From Deltaproteobacteria bacterium (GTDB lineage Bacteria > Desulfobacterota > GWC2-55-46), in the NCBI GenBank assembly GCA_020846435.1, contig JADLDY010000038.1, positions 1-43,889 on the forward strand: a stretch of DNA of 43,889 bases. The letters run 5' to 3'. The notes beneath the pieces are model-generated. The model saw only the letters and a list, made by a program, of their open reading frames with translations. It was not told the DNA's origin and searched no databases. The translations under genes were made by a program, and so were the position numbers. Every line of letters begins with the position of its first letter. The first letter of the stretch is position 1. Of this stretch, positions 9,285 through 18,006 are shown piece by piece.

Positions 9285-9317
9285 AAACGGGGGGCGAAAA
9301 CCCCCCGTTTTTTTTTA
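9285..9317 (+). terminator. Intrinsic terminator after the LysM gene
   Basis: ACGGGGGG pairs with CCCCCCGT around a short CGAAAA loop and is followed by nine T residues. Confidence 0.92.
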
Positions 9318-9343
9318 TTTCAGCCGCTGGCGAATCTAACTGA

Positions 9344-9371
9344 TTGAATAAATGCGGCAACTCATTATAAT
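9344..9371 (+). promoter_or_regulatory. Sigma-70 promoter of the HEAT-GT2-YaiO-phosphatase operon
   Basis: TTGAAT (9344-9349) and TATAAT (9366-9371) with a 16-base spacer, just before GGAGGGC and the TTG start at 9396. It makes the next four genes a unit separate from the LysM gene. Confidence 0.72.
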
Positions 9372-9395
9372 AGGGCCTGCTCCGGAGGGCTTTTC

Positions 9396-10715
9396 TTGGC
9401 TTATATTCTTGTATATTCCATAATAACCGTTTTGTCGGTCCTTATCGCATCAACCCTTGCAGTCGTGATAGCGAGGCGTCTGTACATGGAGAGGATATAC
9501 CGCCGCCTCGACAGGGAGAGGGCAAGGTTTTCCGGCCTTCCGGCGGCCCTCGCCGCGCGCAGGGCCGTGGTGTATCTGAGCCCGTACAGGCACAGGCCGC
9601 TTTCCGCCGGCTGGGTAGCTGTCGAAGAGGGGCTTTTCAAGGCGTTCGACTCAGGCGGGGGACCGGAGGCCGCCAGGCTTTTCGACCAGCTTGGCTACGC
9701 AGACTATTACATGGAGACGATAAAGTCAGGCAACAGGTGGGAGCAGGCGATGGCGGCCGAGAGGCTCGGCCACATGAGGTGCAAGAGGGCCTTGCCCCTT
9801 ATCGTCGAGGCCTTCGAGAGCCCTAACACAGACTTGAGGCTCATGGCCATACACGCGGCCGGCCGCATGGGGGACTCGATGGTGCTGCCGGCGCTGGTGA
9901 AGATAATGAAGTCGGCTGTCCTCAGGAGCGAGGAGGTCTCGAAAAAGATCCTCGCCTCTTCCATAATCTCTTTCGGAGCGCTTGCGTCGAGGCCCCTTGT
10001 CGAAGAGCTCTCATGTCCGGACTGGCGCGTGAGGGCGGCCTGCCTCAACCTTCTGGGCGAGATTGGGGGAGCCGGGCTCGGGCCGCTCTTTCTTAAGCTG
10101 CTCGACGACCCTGAGCAGGACGTGCGGGCAAAGGCGGCAAGGGGGCTCGGCAGGATAAGGTGCGCCGTGGCGGCGGAAAAGCTTGAGGCCTGCCTTGATG
10201 ACCGCTACTGGGTCGTGAGGCTGCACGCCGCGAGGGCCCTCGGGCTCATTCGCGAGAAGAGGAGCGAGCCGGCCCTTGTCGCTAAACTTGTCGACAGAAA
10301 CTGGCAGGTAAGAAGGGCCGTCTCTGAAGCGCTCTCGAGGATCGGCGGGACAGCCTACATGGAGCTTTTGAAAGTGTTCATAGACTCGCCGGACCAGTAC
10401 GCGAGGGACCAGGCCCTTGACGAGCTCGCGAGAAGCGGTGTAGCCGCGGCGCTCCTTTCCATGCTGCCGAGGGGAGGGGCCCGCCATATCGTCCTCAAGG
10501 AGGTCCTTGCGACAGACGTCAACGGAGGGGCGAGGCCCGAGGTGCTCGTCGACATGCTTGTATTCCTTTCGTCCCTCGACGAGGAGACTCTTTCTCTCGC
10601 GTTGACAGCAATGCAGCTGACGATAGACGCGAGCGGCGTCGAAGGGATTGTTGCCTCCAGCGGGTCTATCATGGAGTTCGGCGTCAGGAACAGGGGGGAA
10701 GCCTGTGCTGAATAG
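9396..10715 (+). CDS. Membrane-anchored HEAT-repeat protein
   Basis: A 439-residue protein with one N-terminal membrane segment (AYILVYSIITVLSVLIAS, residues 2-19) followed by about seven or eight HEAT-type helical repeats. Examples are RWEQAMAAERLGHMRCKRAL, LRLMAIHAAGRMGDSMVL, WRVRAACLNLLGEIGGAG, VRAKAARGLGRIRCAVAA and WVVRLHAARALGLIREKR. Such repeats form curved protein-binding scaffolds; no catalytic motif is visible. Translation probably starts at TTG, with GGAGG seven bases before it and no ATG nearby. It is the first gene of the operon, 9 bp before the polysaccharide synthase. A role in assembling or regulating the synthase complex at the membrane is inferred from position only. Confidence 0.88.
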   Translation: MAYILVYSIITVLSVLIASTLAVVIARRLYMERIYRRLDRERARFSGLPAALAARRAVVYLSPYRHRPLSAGWVAVEEGLFKAFDSGGGPEAARLFDQLGYADYYMETIKSGNRWEQAMAAERLGHMRCKRALPLIVEAFESPNTDLRLMAIHAAGRMGDSMVLPALVKIMKSAVLRSEEVSKKILASSIISFGALASRPLVEELSCPDWRVRAACLNLLGEIGGAGLGPLFLKLLDDPEQDVRAKAARGLGRIRCAVAAEKLEACLDDRYWVVRLHAARALGLIREKRSEPALVAKLVDRNWQVRRAVSEALSRIGGTAYMELLKVFIDSPDQYARDQALDELARSGVAAALLSMLPRGGARHIVLKEVLATDVNGGARPEVLVDMLVFLSSLDEETLSLALTAMQLTIDASGVEGIVASSGSIMEFGVRNRGEACAE

Positions 10716-10724
10716 GCGGCTCGC

Positions 10725-12143
10725 ATGATCATATCGCTGATATTATGGTTCAATTACCTCGTGCTCGCCTATTACTTCGCGGCCAACGGGATCTACCTCG
10801 TCCTTCTCATCCTCGCTTCCGGGACGATATTGAGCCACCTTTCGAGGCTCGAGTACGCGAGGTACCAGGGGGCGATGCACGACTCTGTCGCCCCGCCTGT
10901 AAGCGTCATCGTCGCGGCCTACAACGAGGAGGCTAACATCATCGATTCGGTGAGGTCGCTCCTGAAGCTCGACTACCCGGACTTCGAGATAATAGTCGTG
11001 AACGACGGGTCGAATGACGGGACTCTCTCTAAGCTCATCGAAGGCTTCGGCCTCAAGAGGGCCAACGTCATATACAGGCAGGCGTTGAGGACCAGCCGCG
11101 TGCACGGCTTTTACCTGGGAGAGGCCGCCCCGAGGCTCGTAGTCGTAGACAAGGCCCATGCCGGCAAGGCCGATTCGTTGAACGTCGGCATAAATGTGTC
11201 GAGGGCCCCGTACTTCTGCTCGGTCGACGCTGACTCGGTGCTCGAGGAGAAGGCCCTGTTGCGCCTCATGCGGCCGATAATCGAAGCGCCTGATCTCGTC
11301 CACGCAACCGGAGGCATAGTGAGGCTCGTGAACGGGTCAAGCGTCGCCGACGGCAGGCTCGTCGACATAAGGCTCCCCAAGGACAGCCTCTCGCTCATTC
11401 AGGTCGTCGAGTACATAAGGAGCTTCCTTTTCGGCAGGGCGGGCCTGTCCGTTCTCAACTCGCTTCTCGTCATATCCGGGACCTTTTCGATGTTCCAGAA
11501 AAAGTCGGTCCTTGCCGCAGGCGGCTACAAGACCAACATGGTCACGGAGGACATGGAGCTTGTCGTGAGGCTCCACAAGCACCTGAGAGACCACAAGAGG
11601 AAGTACCGCATAACATTCGTGCCGGACCCCATCTGCTGGACAGAGGCGCCGAAAGACCTTGCCATGCTCAAAAAACAGAGGAGCAGGTGGCACACGGGGC
11701 TTGCCGCGTCGATATACATGTACAAGTCCATGCTGTTCAACTACCGTTACGGCAGGATAGGGTTTTTCGCGCTCCCGTACCAGCTCCTTGTCGAGCTCAT
11801 CGGCCCTGTCATAGAGGTCGCGGGCTACGTCGTTGTCACGGCCTCGTTCGCGTTCGGCATAGTCGACAGACACTTCTTCATGCTCTTCGTCGTCATGGCC
11901 ATACTGGTAGGCATCTTCTTTTCGATAGCCGCCGTTCTCCTCGAGGAGATATCTTACAGGCGCTACCCGAAGTTCAGGGACACCTTCAAGCTGCTCGCGT
12001 ACAGCGTGCTTGAGAACTTCGGCTACCGCCAGATGCTCTCTCTCTGGAGGACCCAGGCAGTGCTCAAGTTTCTGTTCTCGAGGAACCAGAAGTGGGAAGT
12101 GGTAAGAAAAAGGGGTTTTTCAAAGCCCGCGAAGGAAGCATGA
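10725..12143 (+). CDS. Processive GT2 polysaccharide synthase (PgaC/YaiP-like)
   Basis: A 472-residue inner-membrane glycosyltransferase of the hyaluronan / poly-GlcNAc / cellulose synthase class, expected to polymerise a nucleotide sugar and pass the chain through the membrane. One or two N-terminal membrane segments (residues 2-38) precede the GT-A domain. Four catalytic motifs are visible: Asp94 in VVNDGSNDG, DAD at 168-170, the TED motif ending at Asp276, and QRSRW at 318-322 (the Q/RXXRW motif of processive enzymes). Two or three membrane segments follow (about 345-410). Its start lies 9 bp after the HEAT gene, and its stop overlaps the start of the next gene as ATGA. No PgaD-like or PilZ partner is visible. 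The product sugar cannot be determined by eye. Confidence 0.92.
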   Translation: MIISLILWFNYLVLAYYFAANGIYLVLLILASGTILSHLSRLEYARYQGAMHDSVAPPVSVIVAAYNEEANIIDSVRSLLKLDYPDFEIIVVNDGSNDGTLSKLIEGFGLKRANVIYRQALRTSRVHGFYLGEAAPRLVVVDKAHAGKADSLNVGINVSRAPYFCSVDADSVLEEKALLRLMRPIIEAPDLVHATGGIVRLVNGSSVADGRLVDIRLPKDSLSLIQVVEYIRSFLFGRAGLSVLNSLLVISGTFSMFQKKSVLAAGGYKTNMVTEDMELVVRLHKHLRDHKRKYRITFVPDPICWTEAPKDLAMLKKQRSRWHTGLAASIYMYKSMLFNYRYGRIGFFALPYQLLVELIGPVIEVAGYVVVTASFAFGIVDRHFFMLFVVMAILVGIFFSIAAVLLEEISYRRYPKFRDTFKLLAYSVLENFGYRQMLSLWRTQAVLKFLFSRNQKWEVVRKRGFSKPAKEA

Positions 12144-13558
12144 CAATGAAGATGAAATGGATAAAAGCCCTTTGTCTCGCCGCCATCCTCTCGGGCGCGC
12201 CAGTGAATGTTTTTGGCGCACAGGCCGCGGAGCCCTCAGGCGGGAGCGGAGAGGCTACTCTCTCGATGGCGGACTCGCTCGCCAGGGCTGGAAAACTCGA
12301 CAGGGCGATAGCCATCATCGAAGAAGTCCTCGCCAGGGAGCCTGCCAATACGGACGGCCGCCTTCTTTACGCGAGGACGCTCTCATGGAAGGGCGAGTAT
12401 GAAAGGGCCATATCCGTCTACGAAGACGTTGTCAGGCAAAAGCCGGAGAACGCCGAGGCCCATGCCGGGTACGCGAGGGTGCTCTCGTGGAAAGGCGAGT
12501 ACAGCCGCTCGATCGAGGAGTACAGAAAAGCTCTCGCGATAGAGCCAGGGTCGATTGAGGCGAGGATGGGACTTGCGAGGACCCTGTGGTGGAAGGGGGA
12601 TGACAACGCGGCGTTGAATGAGCTCTCGACCATCCTCTCGATAGACCCGGCCAATGGCGATGCGCTCAGCCTCGAGCGAAGGCTCAGGGCTCTGAGAGGC
12701 CCACTCCTCAAGGCACTGTACTCGAATTCGTCAGACTCGGACACGAACAGGCTTGCAAGCTACCGCCTGTCGTTCTCTGATACGTTCGGGCTCCCTGGCC
12801 ACAGGTTCGAGGCGGGGTACAGACGCTTTGACGCCTCATCCGCCGGCAGGAGTGCTACGGCGCATTTCCTTGACCTGAAGGACTCGATAAGGCTTTCGGG
12901 CAAGTCAGTCCTCACGCCGAGGCTCTCCCTTGTTTCGCTTGATTCAGACTTGAGTAACACAGCCTATCTTGCCGGGGGTCTGAGCTTTTACGCGCCGGTC
13001 ATGAAGTCTGCCGGAGTGTCCCTCTCGTACAGCCGCTATCCGCTCGTCGACACTGTAACCCTCATCGAGAACAATATCAGGGTAAGTGAAGCGGCGGCCG
13101 CTCTGACCCATGATATGAGAAGGGCGACATTGAGCGCGTCGGCCGTGAGCGCTTCCTACTCCGACGGGAACTCGAGGTACGACCTCTCCGGAGGCATCAG
13201 TGTGAATGTGTTGAAGAGCCCCAACGTCGTCGCGGGCTTCGTCTCAGAATACAGGGATTTTTCCGAAAGGAAGGCGAACGGGTACTACAACCCGCCGCAC
13301 ATATTCTCGAACTCGGTCTATCTCGAGGTCTCGGACAGGTTCCGGCAGGATTTCCTGTACAGGGCAAAGGCAACTCTCGGCAACCAGAGCCGCGAGGGCA
13401 CATCTGATCTCGCCGGGTCTTTTCAGGCAGGGCTCGAATGGGAGGCGACGAGGGACCTCTCAGTAGAAGCTCTCTACAAGTATTCAAGGAGCGCGCTCGA
13501 GAGCGCCTCGGGCTTCAGCTTCGAGGAGTTCAGGGCGGGCGTAAACTATCTTTTTTGA
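12140..13558 (+). CDS. TPR and outer-membrane beta-barrel protein, YaiO-like
   Basis: A 472-residue secreted protein. A signal peptide (MTMKMKWIKALCLAAILSG, cleavage near VFGAQA) is followed by three to four TPR units. Two near-identical ones are RLLYARTLSWKGEYERAISV and AHAGYARVLSWKGEYSRSIE. The second half (from about residue 200) alternates polar and aromatic residues like a transmembrane beta barrel and ends EEFRAGVNYLF, with the C-terminal Phe expected for Bam-assembled proteins. TPR plus barrel is the layout of export proteins such as PgaA and of the YaiO family. I start at 12140 because CGAAGGAAGCATGA places an ATG on the upstream stop codon; the longer frame would overlap the synthase. 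The likely role is polysaccharide export through the outer membrane. Confidence 0.9.
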   Translation: MTMKMKWIKALCLAAILSGAPVNVFGAQAAEPSGGSGEATLSMADSLARAGKLDRAIAIIEEVLAREPANTDGRLLYARTLSWKGEYERAISVYEDVVRQKPENAEAHAGYARVLSWKGEYSRSIEEYRKALAIEPGSIEARMGLARTLWWKGDDNAALNELSTILSIDPANGDALSLERRLRALRGPLLKALYSNSSDSDTNRLASYRLSFSDTFGLPGHRFEAGYRRFDASSAGRSATAHFLDLKDSIRLSGKSVLTPRLSLVSLDSDLSNTAYLAGGLSFYAPVMKSAGVSLSYSRYPLVDTVTLIENNIRVSEAAAALTHDMRRATLSASAVSASYSDGNSRYDLSGGISVNVLKSPNVVAGFVSEYRDFSERKANGYYNPPHIFSNSVYLEVSDRFRQDFLYRAKATLGNQSREGTSDLAGSFQAGLEWEATRDLSVEALYKYSRSALESASGFSFEEFRAGVNYLF

Positions 13559-13566
13559 GGGGTTTC

Positions 13567-14043
13567 ATGAGCACTGAAAAGAAGCTTAGGTTGATAATGG
13601 CCGCATTTGTAATGCTTGCCGCCTACGGGGTATGGAATATATTCCAGCCTGACGTCTTTCCCATGAGCTTCGTGAGGGGTGAGGTAAGGGAGATAGCGCC
13701 CGGCGTGCTCGGCGGCCCATACCCGACCGAGGCCGAGTTGAGGCTTCTGGCAAGGAACGGGGTCACAGAAGTGATAAGCCTGATGGACCCTGAGAGCGTG
13801 GTCGAATCAAGCCTCGTTGAAGAGGAAAGAAAGCTTGTCGCCGGCAAGGGGCTCAAATTCAGGAACTTCCCGATGGATTTTAATGACATGAACTCGCCGG
13901 GGAGCGTAATTGGGCTTGAGAAGGCTTTGTCGAGGCTCTCTGAAAGGGGCTCTCTGAAGGTATACATCCACTGCTATCTCGGCCGCCACAGGGTCGGGCA
14001 GGTGGAGGCCGCGTTGAAAAAGGGGCAGGCGCAAAAGCCTTAG
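13567..14043 (+). CDS. Membrane-anchored dual-specificity / tyrosine phosphatase-like protein
   Basis: A 158-residue protein with one N-terminal membrane segment (LIMAAFVMLAAYGVWNIF) and a short phosphatase-like domain. Recognition rests on YIHCYLGRHRVG, which holds the CX5R catalytic loop (Cys136, Arg142), and on upstream GGPYPTEAELRLLARNGVTE, usual in dual-specificity phosphatases. The catalytic His-Cys pair is intact. A start inside the YaiO-like gene is possible, but ATG 13567 has GAGGGG upstream and begins just before the membrane segment. It ends the operon 8 bp after the barrel gene. Control of the polysaccharide system, or removal of phosphate from an intermediate, is an inference. 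Its last 4 bp overlap the convergent Roadblock gene. Confidence 0.85.
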   Translation: MSTEKKLRLIMAAFVMLAAYGVWNIFQPDVFPMSFVRGEVREIAPGVLGGPYPTEAELRLLARNGVTEVISLMDPESVVESSLVEEERKLVAGKGLKFRNFPMDFNDMNSPGSVIGLEKALSRLSERGSLKVYIHCYLGRHRVGQVEAALKKGQAQKP

Positions 14044-14393
14044 CCCATCTCCTCTTCTATCGATTCTATCGCCCTCAAAGCCTCAGGCAGGACTTTCTCC
14101 GAGGGGGCCTGCCTGTCGAGGGCGACTGTCAGGCAGTAGCCTTCCTTTATTGGCATGATGGCCAGTTTCGCCCTATCCGTGGATATGAAGATCGAAGTTA
14201 TGGTACGGCCGCGGATTAAGGCGGCTTCATTTGCCGCGTCGAGTATTATCTCGCAGTGCGCTCCCACGAGGGGCATGTCAAGGCCCTCAGAGGCCGACCA
14301 TGAGGCGACAATCTCGCCGTCCCTGTCTGTCATCGCCGCGCCTTGCGCGAGTGCCCTTTCACAGAGGCCTTTGAGAATGCCGGTAAAGTCCAT
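14040..14393 (-). CDS. Roadblock/LC7 domain protein
   Basis: A 117-residue single-domain protein with the Roadblock/LC7 pattern. An N-terminal helix is followed by AAMTDRDGEIVASW, then a long helix (MPLVGAHCEIILDAANEAALIRG), TITSIFISTDRAKLAIMPIK and YCLTVALDR. Roadblock proteins such as MglB form dimers and act as activators or scaffolds for small Ras-like GTPases. No MglA-like GTPase gene is in this window. It begins 13 bp after the smc stop and so is probably cotranscribed with smc. Its own 3' end overlaps the convergent phosphatase gene by 4 bp, leaving no space for a terminator. Confidence 0.82.
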   Translation of the reverse strand: MDFTGILKGLCERALAQGAAMTDRDGEIVASWSASEGLDMPLVGAHCEIILDAANEAALIRGRTITSIFISTDRAKLAIMPIKEGYCLTVALDRQAPSEKVLPEALRAIESIEEEMG

Positions 14394-14406
14394 GTGGCCG
14401 GGCCGG

Positions 14407-17400
14407 TTAGAATTTGAGGGTTATCATCTTGGAAACGCCAGGCTCCTGCATGGTGATTCCGTAGAGCGCGTCTGCCATCTCCATGGTCTTCTTGTTGTGG
14501 GTGATGAGCAGGAACTGGCTTATCTTCGACATGTCCCTGACGAACATGTTGAACCTGTCGATGTTCGCGTCGTCAAGCGGCGCGTCGACCTCATCGAGGA
14601 GGCAGAACGGGCTGGGCTTGATGAGGAATATGGCGAATATCAGGGCTGTCGCCGTAAGCGCCTTCTCTCCGCCGGAAAGGAGCGTGATGTTCTGGAGCCT
14701 CTTGCCCGGCGGCTGGGCGGCTATCTCGACCCCGGCCTCGAGTATGTCGGACTCTTCCGTGAGACGGAGCTCGGCCCTGCCGCCGCTGAAGAAGCGCGGG
14801 AAGGTCTCCTGGAACTTGGCGTTTATCTCGTCGAAGGTCGTCCTGAACTTCTCCCTCGTCGTCCTGTTTATCCTCTGTATGGCCGTGTGCAGGGCATCGA
14901 CGCTCTTAGTGAGGTCAGCCTGCTGGTCGAGGAGGAACTGGTGCCTTCTTTCGAGGTCGTTGTACTCTTCGAGGGCCGAGAGGCTCACTTCCCCGATGGC
15001 CGCTATCTTCTCTCTTAGCTCATCTCTGTTGCCTTCGAGCGTCTCTATGTCAGGGACCTCTTCGCCTTCGAGAGGCCTGTATTCCTGGAGGAAGGTGCCG
15101 TATTTTTCCTGCATGCGCTCGTTGAGCCCCTTTATGGCAAGCTCCATCTCGCGCATCTCGATGGTGAGCTCGCCTTTCAATTCCTGCGCCTCTGAATACC
15201 TGGTCTTGACCTCTTTAAGCTCGTGCTCGATGGTCTTTATCTGGCTGGCGAGGGCGTCGAGCGCTTCGAGCTTGGCGACCTCTTCTTTCTTGATGCCGTC
15301 TATCTGCGAGAGCAGGGCTTCGAGCCGTTCCTTTGTCGCCGCGGCATCAATTTCCTTCGAGGCGATCTCCTGCGTGGCGCGCTCTATCTCTGCCTTCTTC
15401 GTCTCTATCCTTCTGCCGGACTCCTCGATGGAGCGCTCCTTTGAGGAGACCTCCCTCTTCATCGATTCGAGTCGCTCCCTTGAGCTGGCGAGCTTTACCC
15501 TGGCTTCGGTGACGACCGCGGATATCTCCTCTTTCCTGCGGGTGAGGAGGCTCGCTTCTTCGGCTATGGCGGCGATCTTCGCGTCAATGCCCGCGAGCGA
15601 CCCTTCAAGCCCTTCCCTTTCCTGCGACAGGGCGGCCTTCTTGCCAGCGGCCTCATAAAGCTTCTTTTCAGCGTCGGATATCTCGTTCGTGAGAGAGTCC
15701 CTCGTGCGCCGGAGCCTGTCGGCCTCGTCTTCCTGCCTCTTCAGCTCGCTCGAGAGGTTGACCTTTTCTATCTCTGATTTGTGCAGCCTGTCGCGCAGGC
15801 CGTCGATGTTCGACTTTTCGGAGAGTATCTTCTCGTCGAGGGATTTGAGTTCCTGCTCAAGGCCGGAGATCTGCCGGGCAAGGGTTTCGGCGTTAGCCCT
15901 TGTCTTTTTTATCTCGCCCCTTCTCTGGAGTATGCCTGCCCCTGAGAGGGCCGACCCGCCGGTCATGACGCCCTGGCCGTCGATTATCTCGCCGTCAAGC
16001 GTGACAAAGGTGCGGTAGCCGCCGCTTTCCTTCCACGCGGAAAGCGCTGTCTCAAGGTTGTCAGCTATGAATACGTCGCCAAGGAGGCAGGTGACGATGG
16101 AGTCGTAGCCTTCTTTTATGCGGAGCTCGCCTGCGAGCTCCCTCACGCCGGGAAGCGAGCCGGAAAGGGCCGGGACCGGCGCGGCTGAAGGCCTCGCCTC
16201 GTTTACCGGTACAAAGCTCGCCCTTCCGGCGCCCTTTGATTTCAGGTACTCTATCGCGTCGACGCCTTCTTTGTGGCTCTCGACGAGCACGTACTGGAGC
16301 TTGTCGCTGAGGACTGCTTCGACAGCGCGCTCAAATCCGGGGTTGGTCTCTATGCAGTCGGCTATGAGGCCGAAGACGCCGGTCTTTTCCTGGCGCTGCA
16401 TTATGGCCTTTGCCCCGCCCTTGAGGCTCTCGAAGTTCTTTTCCATGCCTTCGAGGGTCGCGAGCATGGCCGAGGCCTTTGAATACTCGTCCTTTGCCTT
16501 TGATATCTCCCTTGTCTTCCCGGTCCTGTCCTGCTCGAGCGCTTCGAGGCCCAGCCTTACGCCGGAAAGCTCGGCCTGGAGTGATTCCCTGCCGTCTACT
16601 GCCGCGGTGATCCTCTCCCTCAACGCCTTTATGGGCTCTTCCTTCGACGCCAGCGTGACTGAGGCGGCTTCTATCTCGGTCTTTGCCTTTGCCTCGGCCG
16701 CGCGCAGGAGTTCCTCGTCGCGCAGGCAGTTGCTGATGGCGTTCCTTATGTCCGAGAACCTGCTGGATATCTTGAACGACTCGGTCTTCAAGGCCCTTTG
16801 GGCCTCTTCTTTGGAGCGGAGCTCGAGCGATACAGTTTCAAGCGACTTTGAGTTCTCGCTCAGTTTCGTGGAATCGGTCTCTATCAGGGAGGCGAGCTCT
16901 GTAAGGCTCGCCCGGAGCGCCTCTATCTCCCTTGACGCGCCCTCGCGGCCGCCCTGTATCTCTTCAATCTCGAGGCTCAAGCGTTCCTGGGCGCGCCTCA
17001 GTTCTTCCGTCCTCATCGAGGCCAGGGCACGGGCCTGCTCTTCGCTCTGTATGGAGCGCTCGCACTCGAAGACGCGCTCCCTTATGTTCTTGTATTCGCC
17101 TTCGACGCCGAGGTGCTCGACCCTCATCTCCTCGGCCTGCTCTTCTCTCGCGGCTATAAGCGTGCCTGAGGCGACCTCTTCGTCCTTTACGGCCTCAAGC
17201 CTCTTTGCCACGTTCGAGAGGGCTTCCCTCATCTTCGTGAACTCGAGGGAGGAGAGCGTGAGCTCGAGGCCCTTGAGCTCTTCTCTTAAAGCCTTGTACC
17301 TCTCGGCCTTTTTGGCCTGGCGGTTGAGCGAGTTGAGCTGCCTTTTTACTTCGCTTATTATGTCGTTGACGCGGGTGAGATTCTCCCTCGTTGACTCCAG

Positions 17401-17949
17401 CCTTCTGAGGGCGGCGTCCTTCTTGTGCTTGAATTTGTTTATCCCGGCAGCCTCTTCGAAGATGGCGCGGCGCTCTTCGGCCTTGGCGTTAATCAGCCAG
17501 CCGACCTGCCCCTGTTCGATTATGGAGTAGGCCCTGGTGCCGATACCCGTGTCAGTGAAGAGGTCTACGATGTCCTTGAGGCGGGACTGGACCTTGTTTA
17601 TGTAGTATTCGCTCTCGCCCGACCTGTACAGGCGCCTTGATATCTCTATCTCGGAGAAGTTGGCGAACCTCGCTGAGGCAAGCCCGTCCTCGTTCGAAAA
17701 TGTCAGTACGACCTCGGCCATGCCAAGGGGCTTTCTGCTCTCGGAGCCGTTGAAGATGATGTCCTCCATGTGCTTTCCGCGAAGGTGTCTCGCGTTCTGC
17801 TCTCCAAGGACCCACCTGATGGCGTCGACTATGTTGGATTTCCCGCAGCCGTTAGGCCCTATTATGCCTGATGTGCCGGCCGGGAAAGTAAGAGTGACCT
17901 TATCGACAAACGACTTGAAGCCGTGTATCGAGATCTTTTTTATCTTCAT
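14407..17949 (-). CDS. smc: Chromosome segregation protein SMC
   Basis: The 1180-residue ATPase core of bacterial condensin, which organises and segregates the chromosome. The N-terminal half of the head holds IIGPNGCGKSN (Walker A, residues 31-39) and the Q-loop region WVLGEQNARHLRG. Two long coiled-coil arms flank a hinge domain at roughly residues 520-670 (GVFGLIADCIE to GQGVMTGGSALSGAG). The C-terminal head half holds the ABC signature LLSGGEKALTATAL and Walker B PFCLLDEVDAPLDDANI. Length and domain order are normal. No scpA or scpB is nearby; the Roadblock gene follows instead. The ATG at 17949 has CAGGGGC upstream and a promoter about 29 bp away. Confidence 0.98.
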   Translation of the reverse strand: MKIKKISIHGFKSFVDKVTLTFPAGTSGIIGPNGCGKSNIVDAIRWVLGEQNARHLRGKHMEDIIFNGSESRKPLGMAEVVLTFSNEDGLASARFANFSEIEISRRLYRSGESEYYINKVQSRLKDIVDLFTDTGIGTRAYSIIEQGQVGWLINAKAEERRAIFEEAAGINKFKHKKDAALRRLESTRENLTRVNDIISEVKRQLNSLNRQAKKAERYKALREELKGLELTLSSLEFTKMREALSNVAKRLEAVKDEEVASGTLIAAREEQAEEMRVEHLGVEGEYKNIRERVFECERSIQSEEQARALASMRTEELRRAQERLSLEIEEIQGGREGASREIEALRASLTELASLIETDSTKLSENSKSLETVSLELRSKEEAQRALKTESFKISSRFSDIRNAISNCLRDEELLRAAEAKAKTEIEAASVTLASKEEPIKALRERITAAVDGRESLQAELSGVRLGLEALEQDRTGKTREISKAKDEYSKASAMLATLEGMEKNFESLKGGAKAIMQRQEKTGVFGLIADCIETNPGFERAVEAVLSDKLQYVLVESHKEGVDAIEYLKSKGAGRASFVPVNEARPSAAPVPALSGSLPGVRELAGELRIKEGYDSIVTCLLGDVFIADNLETALSAWKESGGYRTFVTLDGEIIDGQGVMTGGSALSGAGILQRRGEIKKTRANAETLARQISGLEQELKSLDEKILSEKSNIDGLRDRLHKSEIEKVNLSSELKRQEDEADRLRRTRDSLTNEISDAEKKLYEAAGKKAALSQEREGLEGSLAGIDAKIAAIAEEASLLTRRKEEISAVVTEARVKLASSRERLESMKREVSSKERSIEESGRRIETKKAEIERATQEIASKEIDAAATKERLEALLSQIDGIKKEEVAKLEALDALASQIKTIEHELKEVKTRYSEAQELKGELTIEMREMELAIKGLNERMQEKYGTFLQEYRPLEGEEVPDIETLEGNRDELREKIAAIGEVSLSALEEYNDLERRHQFLLDQQADLTKSVDALHTAIQRINRTTREKFRTTFDEINAKFQETFPRFFSGGRAELRLTEESDILEAGVEIAAQPPGKRLQNITLLSGGEKALTATALIFAIFLIKPSPFCLLDEVDAPLDDANIDRFNMFVRDMSKISQFLLITHNKKTMEMADALYGITMQEPGVSKMITLKF

Positions 17950-17977
17950 ATATGCCCCTGTGCTTGTGTAGCCCGGA

Positions 17978-18006
17978 ATCGTAACAAAGTTGAGATTTTT
18001 TGTAAA
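17978..18006 (-). promoter_or_regulatory. Sigma-70 promoter of smc
   Basis: On the minus strand TTTACA (18001-18006) and TACGAT (17978-17983) are 17 bases apart. The predicted start near 17971 leaves a leader of about 22 nt. Confidence 0.6.

Noticed and set aside
16118-17530. 470-codon plus-strand frame opposite smc
   Set aside because: Ser/Arg/Leu-rich shadow of the coiled-coil codons; smc on the other strand has full domain support.
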